A stretch of 64,000 nt of DNA from Thiothrix sp. (GCF_028714775.1 NZ_JAQTLS010000007.1:159073-223072); one strand, 5' to 3'; shown: positions 1 through 9,686, counted from the first letter of the stretch. Made by a program: numbers and translations. Notes: generated by a model not told the origin, from the sequence alone.

Positions 1-993
<993 letters not shown>

Positions 994-1016
994 GGTTTAG
1001 AATTTTTATTATAAAC

Positions 1017-1060
1017 CCCGCATCCCACCCGGCTTTCCCTCGAAACCGGATGGAAGCGGG
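1017..1060 (-). terminator. Possible hairpin after the SPOR lipoprotein gene
   Basis: Inverted segments CCCGC/GCGGG, CCA/TGG and a CCGG pair can fold into an interrupted stem just after the stop of the SPOR gene (1079) on the minus strand. It is followed by TTTATAATAAAAATT rather than a clean T tract, so termination is only suggested. Confidence 0.35.
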
Positions 1061-1078
1061 ATACACTCACACAAACGA

Positions 1079-1675
1079 TTAGCGGGTGGTGTAGAAGGCG
1101 TCCGGCACTGTAGAACGGACGCGCCCTAAGCTGGCTTTAGCTTCACTCGCGCTGCTGTAAGGGATACGCACTTTATAGTAACCGCCAACCTGATCAATCA
1201 CAGCAGTAAAACCGGCTGATTGCATCTGGCTGCGCATTGCTTCGGCGGTATTGCGGTTCGGGCTGGCAATTACTTGCACAGCGTATGAACCTGTTGCACT
1301 GCCATTGCTACCGCCGCCGGAACCGTAAGAAGACGAACCGGAACCGCTGTAGTCATAGTAACTGCCGGAAGTACCAGACGTGCCAGTAGTGCTGCTGCCA
1401 CCGTAATAGCTGTCGTAGCCAGAACCAGACGTGCTTCCGCCTGTCGTCGAGCCGTTGCCATAATCGTAGTAAGATGAACCCGTACTTGCAGCAGGAGCCG
1501 TTGTGCCCGTGCCGTAATCATACCCAGTCGATCCACCCGCATTATAGGCCGTGCTGGTATTACCGTAGTCACCCGTTGCAGATGCCTGCGGAGTAGCTCC
1601 CGGCATCGGTGCGCAACCAGACATAAATACCGCCAGAGTAAGGCTGGCTGCCCCCAATTTTGCTTTGCTTTGCAT
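1079..1675 (-). CDS. SPOR-domain lipoprotein with Gly/Ser/Tyr-rich linker
   Basis: A 198-residue predicted lipoprotein: the signal peptide ends in a lipobox FMSGC (Cys21), followed by a low-complexity region (about residues 35-128) of G, S, T, Y and D with repeated YDYG/YYDYG motifs. The C-terminal ~70 residues form a SPOR domain (YAVQVIASP..., QMQSAGFTAVI, GGYYKVRIPY), which binds denuded glycan strands of septal peptidoglycan. A role at the cell envelope or division site is inferred from the domain. It lies 72 bp downstream of thiL on the same strand and could be co-transcribed or have its own promoter. The low-complexity linker is unusual in composition but is common in SPOR lipoproteins. 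Confidence 0.85.
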   Translation of the reverse strand: MQSKAKLGAASLTLAVFMSGCAPMPGATPQASATGDYGNTSTAYNAGGSTGYDYGTGTTAPAASTGSSYYDYGNGSTTGGSTSGSGYDSYYGGSSTTGTSGTSGSYYDYSGSGSSSYGSGGGSNGSATGSYAVQVIASPNRNTAEAMRSQMQSAGFTAVIDQVGGYYKVRIPYSSASEAKASLGRVRSTVPDAFYTTR

Positions 1676-1747
1676 AAGTTTTTTCGCCCTAAGTAGTTGT
1701 AGTTTTGATAGACAATCTTATATTTCCAAAGTTTCCTAAACAAGGAT

Positions 1748-2701
1748 TCAATTCGAGGAAAAGTGATCGTATCCACGCCTTTTATCAGAAAAAGCGTAAT
1801 TCACCAACAATCCCTGTTGATTCTTATCCATTTTTCCAATAGCGGTAATTTTAACACCCAGCTCACCTGCTGCTTGCTGAACTTGCCCGAATGCTTCCGC
1901 TGGCAAGGTAAACAGCAATTCATAATCATCACCGCCCGTCAGGGCAAACCCCAAACGTTGTTCTTCCGGCAGTTGCAACAAAGCGGGTGAAAATGGCAAA
2001 CAAGCGTGATCCAGCCGCGCCCCCAACCCTGAAGCCTTGAGGATATGCCCCAAATCCCCCAGCAGACCGTCAGAAATATCCATACAAGCATGGGCATATT
2101 CGCCCAAAACACCTGCCAACACATTGCGCGGCGTCGGGTAATTGAGCCGCCTGACGCAGTATTCCGCAGCCTCCACAGGCATTTGCAACCGCTGTTGCAC
2201 CACTGCTAAACCTGCTGCCGCATCCCCCAATGTGCCCGAAACGCAAATCAGGTCGCCATCCTGTGCGGCACTGCGTAACAACCCGCCCCCTGTCGGCACA
2301 AACCCCATCACCTGCACGGTAATGCTCAATGCGCCACGGGTGGTGTCTCCCCCAATGAGAAAAATGCCGTGCTGTTGCGCCAATTCCCGCATCCCACGGG
2401 CAAATTCGCTGATCCACTCGCGGTTCGCCTCGGGCATGGAAATCGCAAGCGTAAACCACGCAGGCTCTGCCCCCATCGCCGCCAAATCACTTAAGTTTAC
2501 CGCCAAGGCTTTGTAACCAATCGCGTGGGGCGGCGTTTCGGGTGGGAAATGGATACCCGCATTAAAGGTATCGACAGAAATGACCAGCTCACGCTTGGGC
2601 GGAAGGCGCAGGATAGCAGCATCGTCACCAACACCGATGCGCACGGAATCTGGCGCACCTTGCCAGTGGAAATAATCGCGGATGAGGTCGAATTCAGACA
2701 T
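1748..2701 (-). CDS. thiL: Thiamine-monophosphate kinase
   Basis: ThiL phosphorylates thiamine monophosphate to the active cofactor thiamine diphosphate. The 317-residue protein starts MSEFDLIRDYF, the usual ThiL N-terminus. It carries the metal/ATP motif GVGDDAAIL (~residues 25-33), VSVDTF-like strand (VISVDTFNAGIHF), GGDTTRG, DISDGLLGDLGHI and the late GGDDYELLFT. I chose the ATG at 2701 because the reading frame upstream overlaps lolD and has no family similarity. It sits 7 bp after lolD, so it is probably the last or next-to-last gene of a lolCED-thiL operon. No riboswitch was seen ahead of it. Confidence 0.95.
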   Translation of the reverse strand: MSEFDLIRDYFHWQGAPDSVRIGVGDDAAILRLPPKRELVISVDTFNAGIHFPPETPPHAIGYKALAVNLSDLAAMGAEPAWFTLAISMPEANREWISEFARGMRELAQQHGIFLIGGDTTRGALSITVQVMGFVPTGGGLLRSAAQDGDLICVSGTLGDAAAGLAVVQQRLQMPVEAAEYCVRRLNYPTPRNVLAGVLGEYAHACMDISDGLLGDLGHILKASGLGARLDHACLPFSPALLQLPEEQRLGFALTGGDDYELLFTLPAEAFGQVQQAAGELGVKITAIGKMDKNQQGLLVNYAFSDKRRGYDHFSSN

Positions 2702-2708
2702 GGGAATT

Positions 2709-3392
2709 CTAACGTTCCCGCGCCAACACCCCATCCGTAATCCGGTAAATGGTATCCATCCGGCTCGCCAATTGCAGGTCATGGGTGACGACCACAAACG
2801 CGGTTTTCAGCACATCGTTCAGACCTTGCATCAAGTTGAAGACATTTTCAGCAGTGTTTTGGTCGAGATTGCCGGTTGGTTCATCGGCTAACACCGCTTG
2901 CGGACGTGTGACCAACGCCCGCGCAATCGCCGCACGTTGGCGCTCACCGCCGGAAAGTTGCGCCGGTTTATGCTCCAAACGCTCCCCCAAACCCACTTTG
3001 TCTAGGATGCTGGCGGCTTGCTGGCTGGCATCCGCGACTTTTACACCCCGGATCAACAAGGGCATGGCAACATTTTCCAGCGCGGTGAATTCTGGCAGCA
3101 GATGATGGAACTGGTAAATGAAGCCCATCGACTCGTTACGTAATATCCCACGTTCGGTGTCAGAAAGCTGATCCATGCGCTTGCCCAACACCTCCACATG
3201 CCCGCTGGAGGGTAAATCCAGCCCGCCCATGATGTGCAGTAAGGTACTTTTACCGCTGCCGGAACTGCCCAAAATGGCAACCTTTTCACCGGCATGTACC
3301 TGCAAATCAACGCCGCGCAATACATGCACATCCAAACGGCCTTCCTGAAAACGTTTCCCGACTTTTTCGCAGGAAATGATCACATTACTCAT
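2709..3392 (-). CDS. lolD: Lipoprotein-releasing ABC transporter ATPase LolD
   Basis: Cytoplasmic ATPase of the Lol complex that extracts mature lipoproteins from the inner membrane and passes them to LolA. The 227-residue protein shows Walker A GSSGSGKST, Q-loop IYQFHHLLPEFTALENV, signature LSGGERQR, Walker B AVLADEPTGNLD and the H-loop VVTHD. Start is the ATG at 3392, which overlaps the stop of the upstream permease gene by 8 bp, indicating translational coupling. Length and motifs match LolD. Confidence 0.95.
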   Translation of the reverse strand: MSNVIISCEKVGKRFQEGRLDVHVLRGVDLQVHAGEKVAILGSSGSGKSTLLHIMGGLDLPSSGHVEVLGKRMDQLSDTERGILRNESMGFIYQFHHLLPEFTALENVAMPLLIRGVKVADASQQAASILDKVGLGERLEHKPAQLSGGERQRAAIARALVTRPQAVLADEPTGNLDQNTAENVFNLMQGLNDVLKTAFVVVTHDLQLASRMDTIYRITDGVLARER

Positions 3393-4650
3393 AGCGCAGA
3401 GCCTCCGCAGGTTGGACTTTGGACGCACGCCATGCCGGATAAAGCGTCGCCAGAATGGACATAAGCAGCGAACTGAAGGCAATCAACACCACATCGCTGA
3501 CGTTAACGCGCGACTCCAGTTCACTAATGAAATAAACATCGGAATTAATGAAATGGGTATCAAACAAACGTTCCAGCAACGGCACAATCACATCCAGATT
3601 AGCCGCCAACAATACCCCCAACACTACTCCAACGGCTGTACCAACCACGCCAATCAGCGTGCCTTGCACCATGAAAATTTTCATCACCCGCCCGGAAGAC
3701 AAGCCCAGCGTGCGCAAGATGGCAATATCACCTTCTTTATCTGTGACCACCATCACCAGCGTAGATACCAGATTGAATGCAGCTACCGCGACGATCAGCA
3801 GCAGGATAATGAACATCACCGACTTCTGTGACTGGATGGCTTTGAATTGGTTTTCGTTCAAATGCGTCCAATCGCTGACCCACATATCTGTCCACGTCTG
3901 CCCCATGCGGTCTAAAATGGCTTTGGCGGTTTTCGGTGCGAGGTATAGATCATCCAATTTCAAACGCAAGCCCGTAACTTCACCGCCCAGATCGAACGCG
4001 GTCATAGCATCATCCAGATGGATATAGGCAAACGAAGAATCGTATTGCTGCATGTCCACGCGGAAAATCGCGGCGATGCTGAAACGTTGCAACACCGGCA
4101 ACTCACCCGTTTCCAACGCCCCTTCGGTCGGGCTGATCAAGGTCAGGGAATCGCCCACGTCAACTTTGAGTTCCCGCGCCAAGGTTGAACCAATGGCAAT
4201 CTTGAAACTGCCCGATGTCAACGCCTGCATATCGCCTTTGATGACGTGCTTGAAAACCGCACTGACTTGGCTTTCCAGTTCCGGTCGCACACCTTGCAAC
4301 AGCGCACCACGAGCTTCATCACCCTGATTCAGCATTGCGGGCTTTTCCACAAACGGGGAAACAGCTTTTACGTGCGGAAACTCCAACAACTTGCCGCGCA
4401 CAGCCTGCCAATCCGCGACCGAAGCATCCGCTTCCGAGACTGTTACGTGGGCAAACATACCCAGCACACGCTCACGCATGGTCTGTTCAAAGCCATTCAT
4501 CACCGACAGCACCGTGATCAGCACCAATACGCCAATCGCAATCCCAGTCATGGAGGCCAAAGAAATGAAAGAAATGAAATGCTTTTGCCGCCGCGCACGG
4601 GTATAGCGCCAGCCAACCGACAACTCCAGCGGGTGGAACAAACTATTCAT
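3385..4650 (-). CDS. lolE: Lipoprotein-releasing permease, LolC/LolE family (second copy)
   Basis: A 421-residue inner-membrane permease of the LolC/LolE family. The N-terminus (ELSVGWRYTRARRQKHFISFISLASM) leads into the first membrane segment with VLVLITVLSVMNGFE. A large periplasmic domain follows (~55-265), then three C-terminal membrane segments of the FtsX type, ending in PAEALRYE. The ATG at 4650 overlaps the preceding permease gene by 8 bp, and the 3' end overlaps lolD by 8 bp. It is paralogous to its upstream neighbour. Naming it LolE rather than LolC is by position only; which copy contacts LolA is not settled here. Confidence 0.88.
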   Translation of the reverse strand: MNSLFHPLELSVGWRYTRARRQKHFISFISLASMTGIAIGVLVLITVLSVMNGFEQTMRERVLGMFAHVTVSEADASVADWQAVRGKLLEFPHVKAVSPFVEKPAMLNQGDEARGALLQGVRPELESQVSAVFKHVIKGDMQALTSGSFKIAIGSTLARELKVDVGDSLTLISPTEGALETGELPVLQRFSIAAIFRVDMQQYDSSFAYIHLDDAMTAFDLGGEVTGLRLKLDDLYLAPKTAKAILDRMGQTWTDMWVSDWTHLNENQFKAIQSQKSVMFIILLLIVAVAAFNLVSTLVMVVTDKEGDIAILRTLGLSSGRVMKIFMVQGTLIGVVGTAVGVVLGVLLAANLDVIVPLLERLFDTHFINSDVYFISELESRVNVSDVVLIAFSSLLMSILATLYPAWRASKVQPAEALRYE

Positions 4651-5890
4651 AACGCAATGACTCCGCTGGCTGGATTTGGGCGGCACGCCGCGCCGGATAA
4701 ACCGTTGCCAGCACCGATGCAACCAACGATGCGATGGTAATCCACGCCACGTTTTCCCAACGCAAATCGGACGGGATTTCACTGATGTAGAACAAATCAG
4801 CGGAGAACACCTTGAAGCCAAAGGTTGCCTCCAGCCATGCCATGACCACACTGATATTGAGTGACAGCAATACGCCCAAGGTCACACCCACGACAGTGCC
4901 TACCACGCCGATAATGCTGCCTTGTATCATGAAAATCCGCATCACACGCTGCCCTGACATGCCGAAGGTGCGCAGGATAGCAATGTCCGATTCCTTGTCA
5001 TTCACCGCCATCATCAGCGATGCCACCAGATTGAACAACGCCACGCACACTACCAAGAACAGGATCATGGTCATGGCAATGCGTTCTGTTTTGACCGCAC
5101 GGAACAGGCTGCCGTGTTCCTCACTCCAATCTGTGACCTTGTAGGCGTCGCCCAATTCGGCTTGCAAATCTGCTTTCAAACTTTGCGCCGCAAACAAGTT
5201 ATCCAGCTTCAGGCGGATACCACCGACATCTTCACCCAAACGGAACAGGCGCGATGCATCCCCCAACTCAACAAATCCGGTCATGCCATCGTATTCAGGA
5301 TGCCCAATCTGATAAATCCCCACCACGGTAAATCGGCGGATGCGCGGCAAAATCCCAGCAGGCGTCACCTGCACTTGCGGCACGATTACCGTTACCTTGT
5401 CACCAGGCATAACGCCCAAGCCTGAGGCGACTTCAACGCCCAAGACGATGCCGTATTCGTGCGGTTTGAGATTGAAGAAACTGCCATCCAACATACTGAA
5501 ATCAACGTCACTGACCTGTCCCTGCTGCGCGGGGTCAACCCCGTTCAACATCACGGCACGCATCTTAGTGCCATTGGTCAGCATGACTTGTTTTTGTACG
5601 TAGGGAGCCGCACCAATAACATGCTTGGTGTTCCTTAGCCGCTCCATTTGCGCCGTCCAGTCGGAGAGTTGCCCATTTGTCCCCGAAACCGTGACATGCG
5701 CAACCACACCCAGTATCTTGTCCCTGAGTTCCTTTTCAAAACCGTTCATGATCGACAAAACAGTGATCAGCACCATAACGCCCAGCATGATGCCGAGCAT
5801 CGAGGCGAACGAGATGAACGAGATGAAACGGTTGCGCCGCCGTGAGTGCGTGTAACGCTGACCGATAAATAATTCGAGTGGTGTAAACAT
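4643..5890 (-). CDS. lolC: Lipoprotein-releasing permease, LolC/LolE family (first copy)
   Basis: First gene of the lol operon, 415 residues. It has the family start MFTPLELFIGQRYTHSRRRN, first membrane segment around VMVLITVLSIMNGFEKELRD, a periplasmic domain, and three late membrane segments with NDKESDIAILRTFGM and the terminal PAESLRYE. It forms a heteromeric transporter with the second permease and LolD. Gene order is permease-permease-ATPase, whereas Escherichia coli has lolC-lolD-lolE. The 8-bp overlap ATGAATAG with the next gene indicates tight coupling. Confidence 0.9.
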   Translation of the reverse strand: MFTPLELFIGQRYTHSRRRNRFISFISFASMLGIMLGVMVLITVLSIMNGFEKELRDKILGVVAHVTVSGTNGQLSDWTAQMERLRNTKHVIGAAPYVQKQVMLTNGTKMRAVMLNGVDPAQQGQVSDVDFSMLDGSFFNLKPHEYGIVLGVEVASGLGVMPGDKVTVIVPQVQVTPAGILPRIRRFTVVGIYQIGHPEYDGMTGFVELGDASRLFRLGEDVGGIRLKLDNLFAAQSLKADLQAELGDAYKVTDWSEEHGSLFRAVKTERIAMTMILFLVVCVALFNLVASLMMAVNDKESDIAILRTFGMSGQRVMRIFMIQGSIIGVVGTVVGVTLGVLLSLNISVVMAWLEATFGFKVFSADLFYISEIPSDLRWENVAWITIASLVASVLATVYPARRAAQIQPAESLRYE

Positions 5891-5975
5891 GGCTGGCGAT
5901 TGTACCGTGACAACAATAAAAACACAGCATTAACTGATGAGTGTCATCTAATAAAATAAATACGGGAGATAAGAC

Positions 5976-6224
5976 ATGCGTCTATCCAAATGGTTTGCCG
6001 CTTTTTTACTTTGCGTGCCATTTTTTGTAACTTCTGCCTTTGCCGACTACCCCGACCGTGGCATGAAAATGAGTGCCGTCAAGGCGCAGTACGGAGCACC
6101 CTACTCCGTGCGCGTCTCCAAAGGCAAGGTCAAAAAGCAATGGCCACGCATTACGGTGTGGCATTATGGCAAATTTTCAGTGTACTTTGAACGCAATACC
6201 GTGCTGCATACGGTCGTGCGGTGA
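5976..6224 (+). CDS. Small exported protein of unknown function
   Basis: An 82-residue protein preceded by a good ribosome site (GGGAGATAAGAC before ATG). The first ~23 residues are a signal peptide (FAAFLLCVPFFVTSAFA), leaving a mature basic domain of about 59 residues with DYPDRGMKM, AQYGAPYSVRV and WPRITVWHYGKFSVYFE. The pattern, a short MxxVxxxYGxP segment then a Trp/Tyr-rich strand, resembles small periplasmic proteins found widely in gammaproteobacteria, but I do not know its role. It runs convergently into the graspetide ligase gene with only 5 bp between, so it is probably not part of that locus. Confidence 0.75.
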   Translation: MRLSKWFAAFLLCVPFFVTSAFADYPDRGMKMSAVKAQYGAPYSVRVSKGKVKKQWPRITVWHYGKFSVYFERNTVLHTVVR

Positions 6225-6229
6225 GAATT

Positions 6230-7090
6230 TCAGGCCAGTAACCAATCCAGCATAGCTTCACACAATGCCCCATCGGCAGCTTGGTCGAAACCGGCAAACA
6301 TGGGGTTGGTGTTGATTTCCAGAAATTGCAGCTTACCCCTGGCGGGGTCGGTTTTGAAGTCCGCTGCGGCAAAATCCAACCCCAAACAGTCGGACAGTTT
6401 GCCCATTTTGTCCTGAAGCTCGGCAGGCACGGTGGTTTGTTCCAGCCGTGTGGTTGCTGAAGTGCGGTAATCCAGCGCATCTGAAACGACCCAAAACCCA
6501 AACCACGCATCCCCTACCCGGAACACGCGCATTTCCGGCTGCTGCAACTTACGCTGCACAATCTGCGGATGCGACAACGGAAATGCCCAGCCGGAAACTG
6601 CCAACTCCTCGCAATGCGCACCACCTGTCACGGGCTTACCGATCCAGTCGTGTGTCGCAGCCAGCCGATCCATCAACGTACCATCATTAGTAACGCCAGT
6701 ATCCGCGATGTCCAACCCTACTGACAAAGCAAGGTGCAGCACATGCGGCTTGTTGACCCCGCCCCGCCCGAGGTAGAGGCGGTTGAATACCTTTACGTCT
6801 GGGGAAGCTAGCAACCAGCCTGCAACAGTAGCGTACCATTCGCGGGCAGCAATCTGATCCTGCGGATTATTGCTTTTCAAGTAGCCGAACACATCCTGAC
6901 GGATGAACGCGGCCTTCGGTTTGATTTCCCGCTTACCGTCCACCAGCCGATGCGCCTTGATGTCCCAACGCAAACAGGGCAGCCCTGATTGCCCCGTCAA
7001 CAAGGTGTCAACAGCTATCCCCATCCTTGCGGCATACCGGAGTAAGCGGAGAATCTGCAAATCGGCGTCACCGCCAGCGAGTAATAGCAT
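6230..7090 (-). CDS. ATP-grasp ligase, predicted graspetide macrocyclase
   Basis: A 286-residue ATP-grasp enzyme of the RimK/MvdC-D-like group. KPVTGG (152-157) fits the glycine-rich nucleotide loop. Arg188 in EMRVFRVGD is a candidate catalytic Arg, and LQFLEINTNPMFAGFD (255-269) is the metal-binding E-x-N motif typical of graspetide (microviridin/plesiocin) ligases. It lies 33 bp downstream of a precursor gene with TTxxxxEE cores on the same strand. The natural reading is that it uses ATP to join Thr side-chain hydroxyls to Glu side-chain carboxyls in that peptide, forming ester macrocycles. Start ATG at 7090 has AAGG upstream. The protein is slightly shorter than the ~320 residues common in the family. 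Another peptide-modifying ATP-grasp role is possible but less likely given the neighbour. Confidence 0.85.
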   Translation of the reverse strand: MLLLAGGDADLQILRLLRYAARMGIAVDTLLTGQSGLPCLRWDIKAHRLVDGKREIKPKAAFIRQDVFGYLKSNNPQDQIAAREWYATVAGWLLASPDVKVFNRLYLGRGGVNKPHVLHLALSVGLDIADTGVTNDGTLMDRLAATHDWIGKPVTGGAHCEELAVSGWAFPLSHPQIVQRKLQQPEMRVFRVGDAWFGFWVVSDALDYRTSATTRLEQTTVPAELQDKMGKLSDCLGLDFAAADFKTDPARGKLQFLEINTNPMFAGFDQAADGALCEAMLDWLLA

Positions 7091-7123
7091 CAGGGCTTAC
7101 CTTGCTAAAACAAAGGGTTGTTA

Positions 7124-7579
7124 TTATTCCTCACCCAACGCCATGGTAGTAAATGTACCGGGTGGTAAGGGTTTGGGCAGCGGTGGATCACAGACGACAG
7201 GTGGTTTTGGCACGGGTGGATCGCAAACCACTGGCGGCTTGGGTGGTTTTGGCTGGCATCCTGTCCCGCCATCTTCCTCACCCACCATCATAGTCGTAAC
7301 ATCCGTTGGCGGGCGCGGCTTAGGTTTTTCCGGTTTACAGCCCGTGCCGCCGTCTTCTTCACCCACCATCATGGTCGTAACATCGGTTGGCGGTTGCGGT
7401 TTAGGGCTGCAACCCTTGGAATGCTTAGTGTTGGCAATCAATTGCTGCATCAAATTTTGCACAGCTTCCATCTGTCCATGCAGCAGGTCAACCCCAGTAC
7501 CACAGCCTCGGATTGAGTGCTTAGCGGTTTCCGTCTGGATGGGGCTGCAAGTGGGTCTGTTTTGCGAAATTCTATCCAT
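7124..7579 (-). CDS. Graspetide (plesiocin-type) precursor with three cores
   Basis: A 151-residue RiPP precursor, with GGAG nine bases before its ATG. Residues 1-~57 form the leader. Three core motifs follow: TTMMVGEED at 68-76, the same at 95-103, and TTMALGEE at 144-151, the last ending the protein. Each fits TTxxxxEE, the pattern from which plesiocin-type (group 2) graspetides form two nested Thr-Glu esters. The first two cores sit in identical 19-residue repeats (63-81 and 90-108). Linkers are Pro/Lys-rich, including two KPPVVCDPP units, and contain Cys57, 81, 108, 119 and 130. No signal peptide, dedicated transporter or protease is visible nearby. The class assignment rests on the motif plus the adjacent ATP-grasp; the product's target is unknown. 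Confidence 0.88.
   Translation of the reverse strand: MDRISQNRPTCSPIQTETAKHSIRGCGTGVDLLHGQMEAVQNLMQQLIANTKHSKGCSPKPQPPTDVTTMMVGEEDGGTGCKPEKPKPRPPTDVTTMMVGEEDGGTGCQPKPPKPPVVCDPPVPKPPVVCDPPLPKPLPPGTFTTMALGEE
7256..7393 (-). repeat. Duplicated core-encoding repeat in the graspetide precursor
   Basis: Two 57-bp segments (7337-7393 and 7256-7312, 81-bp period) encode the same 19 residues beginning PPTDVTTMMVG. They show expansion of the peptide by internal duplication; the third, shorter core at 7127-7150 has diverged. Confidence 0.9.
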
Positions 7580-7773
7580 GAGGCATCACTCCTTAATCGC
7601 TTTTTGTCGATAACAAGCTGACGGCGATCCTTCGCACATCAGCACTCCCAGAATACTCCGAAACGATCAATAAAAGGCCAACATCCTGACGCGGGCAATG
7701 CTTTGTCCGACTGACGGCAAACCCTGCAATCCGCTATACTCGCCAATTTCTTTAGGGTAGCCACGAAAATACT

Positions 7774-8802
7774 ATGGATACACGCAGCTTCCTTCCCGAA
7801 TGGCATCCGCAATGGGGTGTCCTGCTCGCATGGCCCCATCCAGACACCGATTGGGCAGACAACCTCAATGAAGCAGAAACCTGTTACACCCAGATTGTGC
7901 AAGCCATCAGCCAGCGCGAAAACGTGCTGTTGCTCTGCCATGACGCGCAACATCAGGCGCATATCGAGGCGGTATTGGGCAAAACGGCGCAAGTGCATTT
8001 CGTGCAAATGCCTTACAACGACACATGGGCGCGGGATTTTGGCTTCATCACAGTCATGCGCGACGGCAAGCCGCTGCTGCTGGATTTCACCTTCAATGCA
8101 TGGGGTGGGAAATTTGATGCGGAACTGGATAATGCGGTGAATGCGCAACTGGCAACGCACCCACTGCTGACTGGCAACGCTCTGGAAACACACCCACTGG
8201 TCATGGAAGGCGGCAGCCTCGAAACCGATGGGCAAGGCACATTACTGACCACTGAAATCTGCCTGCTCAACCCCAACCGCAACCCGACACTAGACCGCAC
8301 CGCCATTGAAGCACTGTTACACGAATCGCTGGGGGTAGAACGCATCCTGTGGTTGGCGCACGGACATCTGGAAGGCGACGACACCGACGCGCACATTGAC
8401 ACTCTTGCCCGTTTTGCCGACCCGCAAACTATCGTGTACATGAGTTGCGACGACCCGACAGATTCGCATTACGCTTCCCTGCAAGCGATGGAAGCCGAAC
8501 TCAAGGCATTGCGCCAAGCTAATGGCGAACCTTACCGCTTATTCCCGATTCCGCTGCCTGCGGGCATTTACGACGAAGGCCGTCGCCTGCCCGCCAGTTA
8601 CGTCAATTTCCTGATCATCAATGGTGCGGTGCTGCTGCCCGTTTATGCGGATGAAAGCACTGACCCGCTTGCCATTGCCCAAATGCAAAGCGCTTTCCCC
8701 CAGCACCAAATCATCCCAATTGATTGCCGCGCCCTGATTGCACAGAACGGCAGCCTCCACTGTGTCACCATGCAAATCCCGCAAGAGGTCGTAAGCCAAT
8801 GA
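7774..8802 (+). CDS. aguA: Agmatine deiminase
   Basis: Converts agmatine to N-carbamoylputrescine and ammonia, the first step of the agmatine route to putrescine. The 342-residue protein is full length for the family. Seen motifs: PEWHPQWGVLLAWPH at the N-terminus, NDTWARDFG, VMEGGSLETDG, LEGDDTDAHIDTLARF with the catalytic His/Asp pair, and SLHCVTMQIPQ holding the nucleophilic Cys (about residue 330). The stop overlaps the start of aguB as ATGA, so the two are translationally coupled. An AGGG-containing ribosome site precedes the ATG. Confidence 0.95.
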   Translation: MDTRSFLPEWHPQWGVLLAWPHPDTDWADNLNEAETCYTQIVQAISQRENVLLLCHDAQHQAHIEAVLGKTAQVHFVQMPYNDTWARDFGFITVMRDGKPLLLDFTFNAWGGKFDAELDNAVNAQLATHPLLTGNALETHPLVMEGGSLETDGQGTLLTTEICLLNPNRNPTLDRTAIEALLHESLGVERILWLAHGHLEGDDTDAHIDTLARFADPQTIVYMSCDDPTDSHYASLQAMEAELKALRQANGEPYRLFPIPLPAGIYDEGRRLPASYVNFLIINGAVLLPVYADESTDPLAIAQMQSAFPQHQIIPIDCRALIAQNGSLHCVTMQIPQEVVSQ

Positions 8803-9686
8803 GCCGCAAACTGAAAGTCGCCGTTGTCCAGCACAGCAACAGCGCCGATTACCACGCCAATCTGGAAAAAAGCATCGCAGGCATACGCCGCGCCGCCGCC
8901 CAAGGTGCGCAACTGGTGATGTTGCAGGAATTACATACCGGCCTGTATTTCTGCCAAGTGGAAAACACTGACTACTTTGACCTTGCCGAAACCATTCCCG
9001 GCCCCAGCACCGATACGTTGGGGAAACTAGCAGCAGAATTAGGCATCGTGATCGTCTGTTCGCTGTTTGAAAAACGCGCTACTGGCCTGTACCACAATAC
9101 CGCCGTGGTGTTGGATACCGATGGCAGCATCGCGGGGAAATACCGCAAGATGCACATCCCCGATGACCCCGGTTACTACGAGAAATTCTATTTCACCCCC
9201 GGTGACTTGGGCTTTACGCCGATCAAAACCAGCCTAGCCACCTTGGGCGTATTGGTTTGCTGGGATCAGTGGTATCCCGAGGCAGCGCGTTTAATGGCAC
9301 TGGCTGGTGCGGAGCTGCTGCTCTACCCCACAGCCATTGGCTGGAACCCACAAGATACGGCGGAAGAGCAAGCCCGTCAGCGCGATGCATGGATTACCGT
9401 GCAGCGTTCACACGCCATTGCCAACAACATCCCAGTACTAAGCGCCAACCGCGTTGGCTTTGAAGGCGACCCCAGCGCACAGACCGCAGGCAGCCAATTC
9501 TGGGGGTCTAGCATGGTGGTCGGCTGGCAAGGTGAGTTGCTGGCGCAAGCTGACACTGCCAGCGAAACCGAGTTAGTGGTTGAACTGGACATGAGCCGTA
9601 CTGAGCAAGTGCGCCGTTGGTGGCCCTACTTGCGTGACCGGCGCATTGACGCTTATCAGGACATTACCCGCCGTTATCGGGATTAA
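8799..9686 (+). CDS. aguB: N-carbamoylputrescine amidase
   Basis: Nitrilase-family enzyme that hydrolyses N-carbamoylputrescine to putrescine, CO2 and ammonia, completing the pathway begun by AguA. The 295-residue protein (ATG at 8799, overlapping the aguA stop) shows the catalytic triad of the superfamily: Glu in LQELHTGLYF, Lys in YRKMHIPDDPGYYEKFYF, and Cys in LVCWDQWYPEAARLMAL. WNPQDTAEEQARQRDAWITVQR and the C-terminal RRWWPYLRDRRIDAY are typical of AguB. Together with aguA it gives the cell an arginine-derived putrescine route. Confidence 0.95.
   Translation: MSRKLKVAVVQHSNSADYHANLEKSIAGIRRAAAQGAQLVMLQELHTGLYFCQVENTDYFDLAETIPGPSTDTLGKLAAELGIVIVCSLFEKRATGLYHNTAVVLDTDGSIAGKYRKMHIPDDPGYYEKFYFTPGDLGFTPIKTSLATLGVLVCWDQWYPEAARLMALAGAELLLYPTAIGWNPQDTAEEQARQRDAWITVQRSHAIANNIPVLSANRVGFEGDPSAQTAGSQFWGSSMVVGWQGELLAQADTASETELVVELDMSRTEQVRRWWPYLRDRRIDAYQDITRRYRD

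Noticed and set aside
2698..2797. Longer N-terminus for ThiL
   Set aside because: The extra 32 codons overlap lolD and are unlike the family; the ATG at 2701 gives the normal start.
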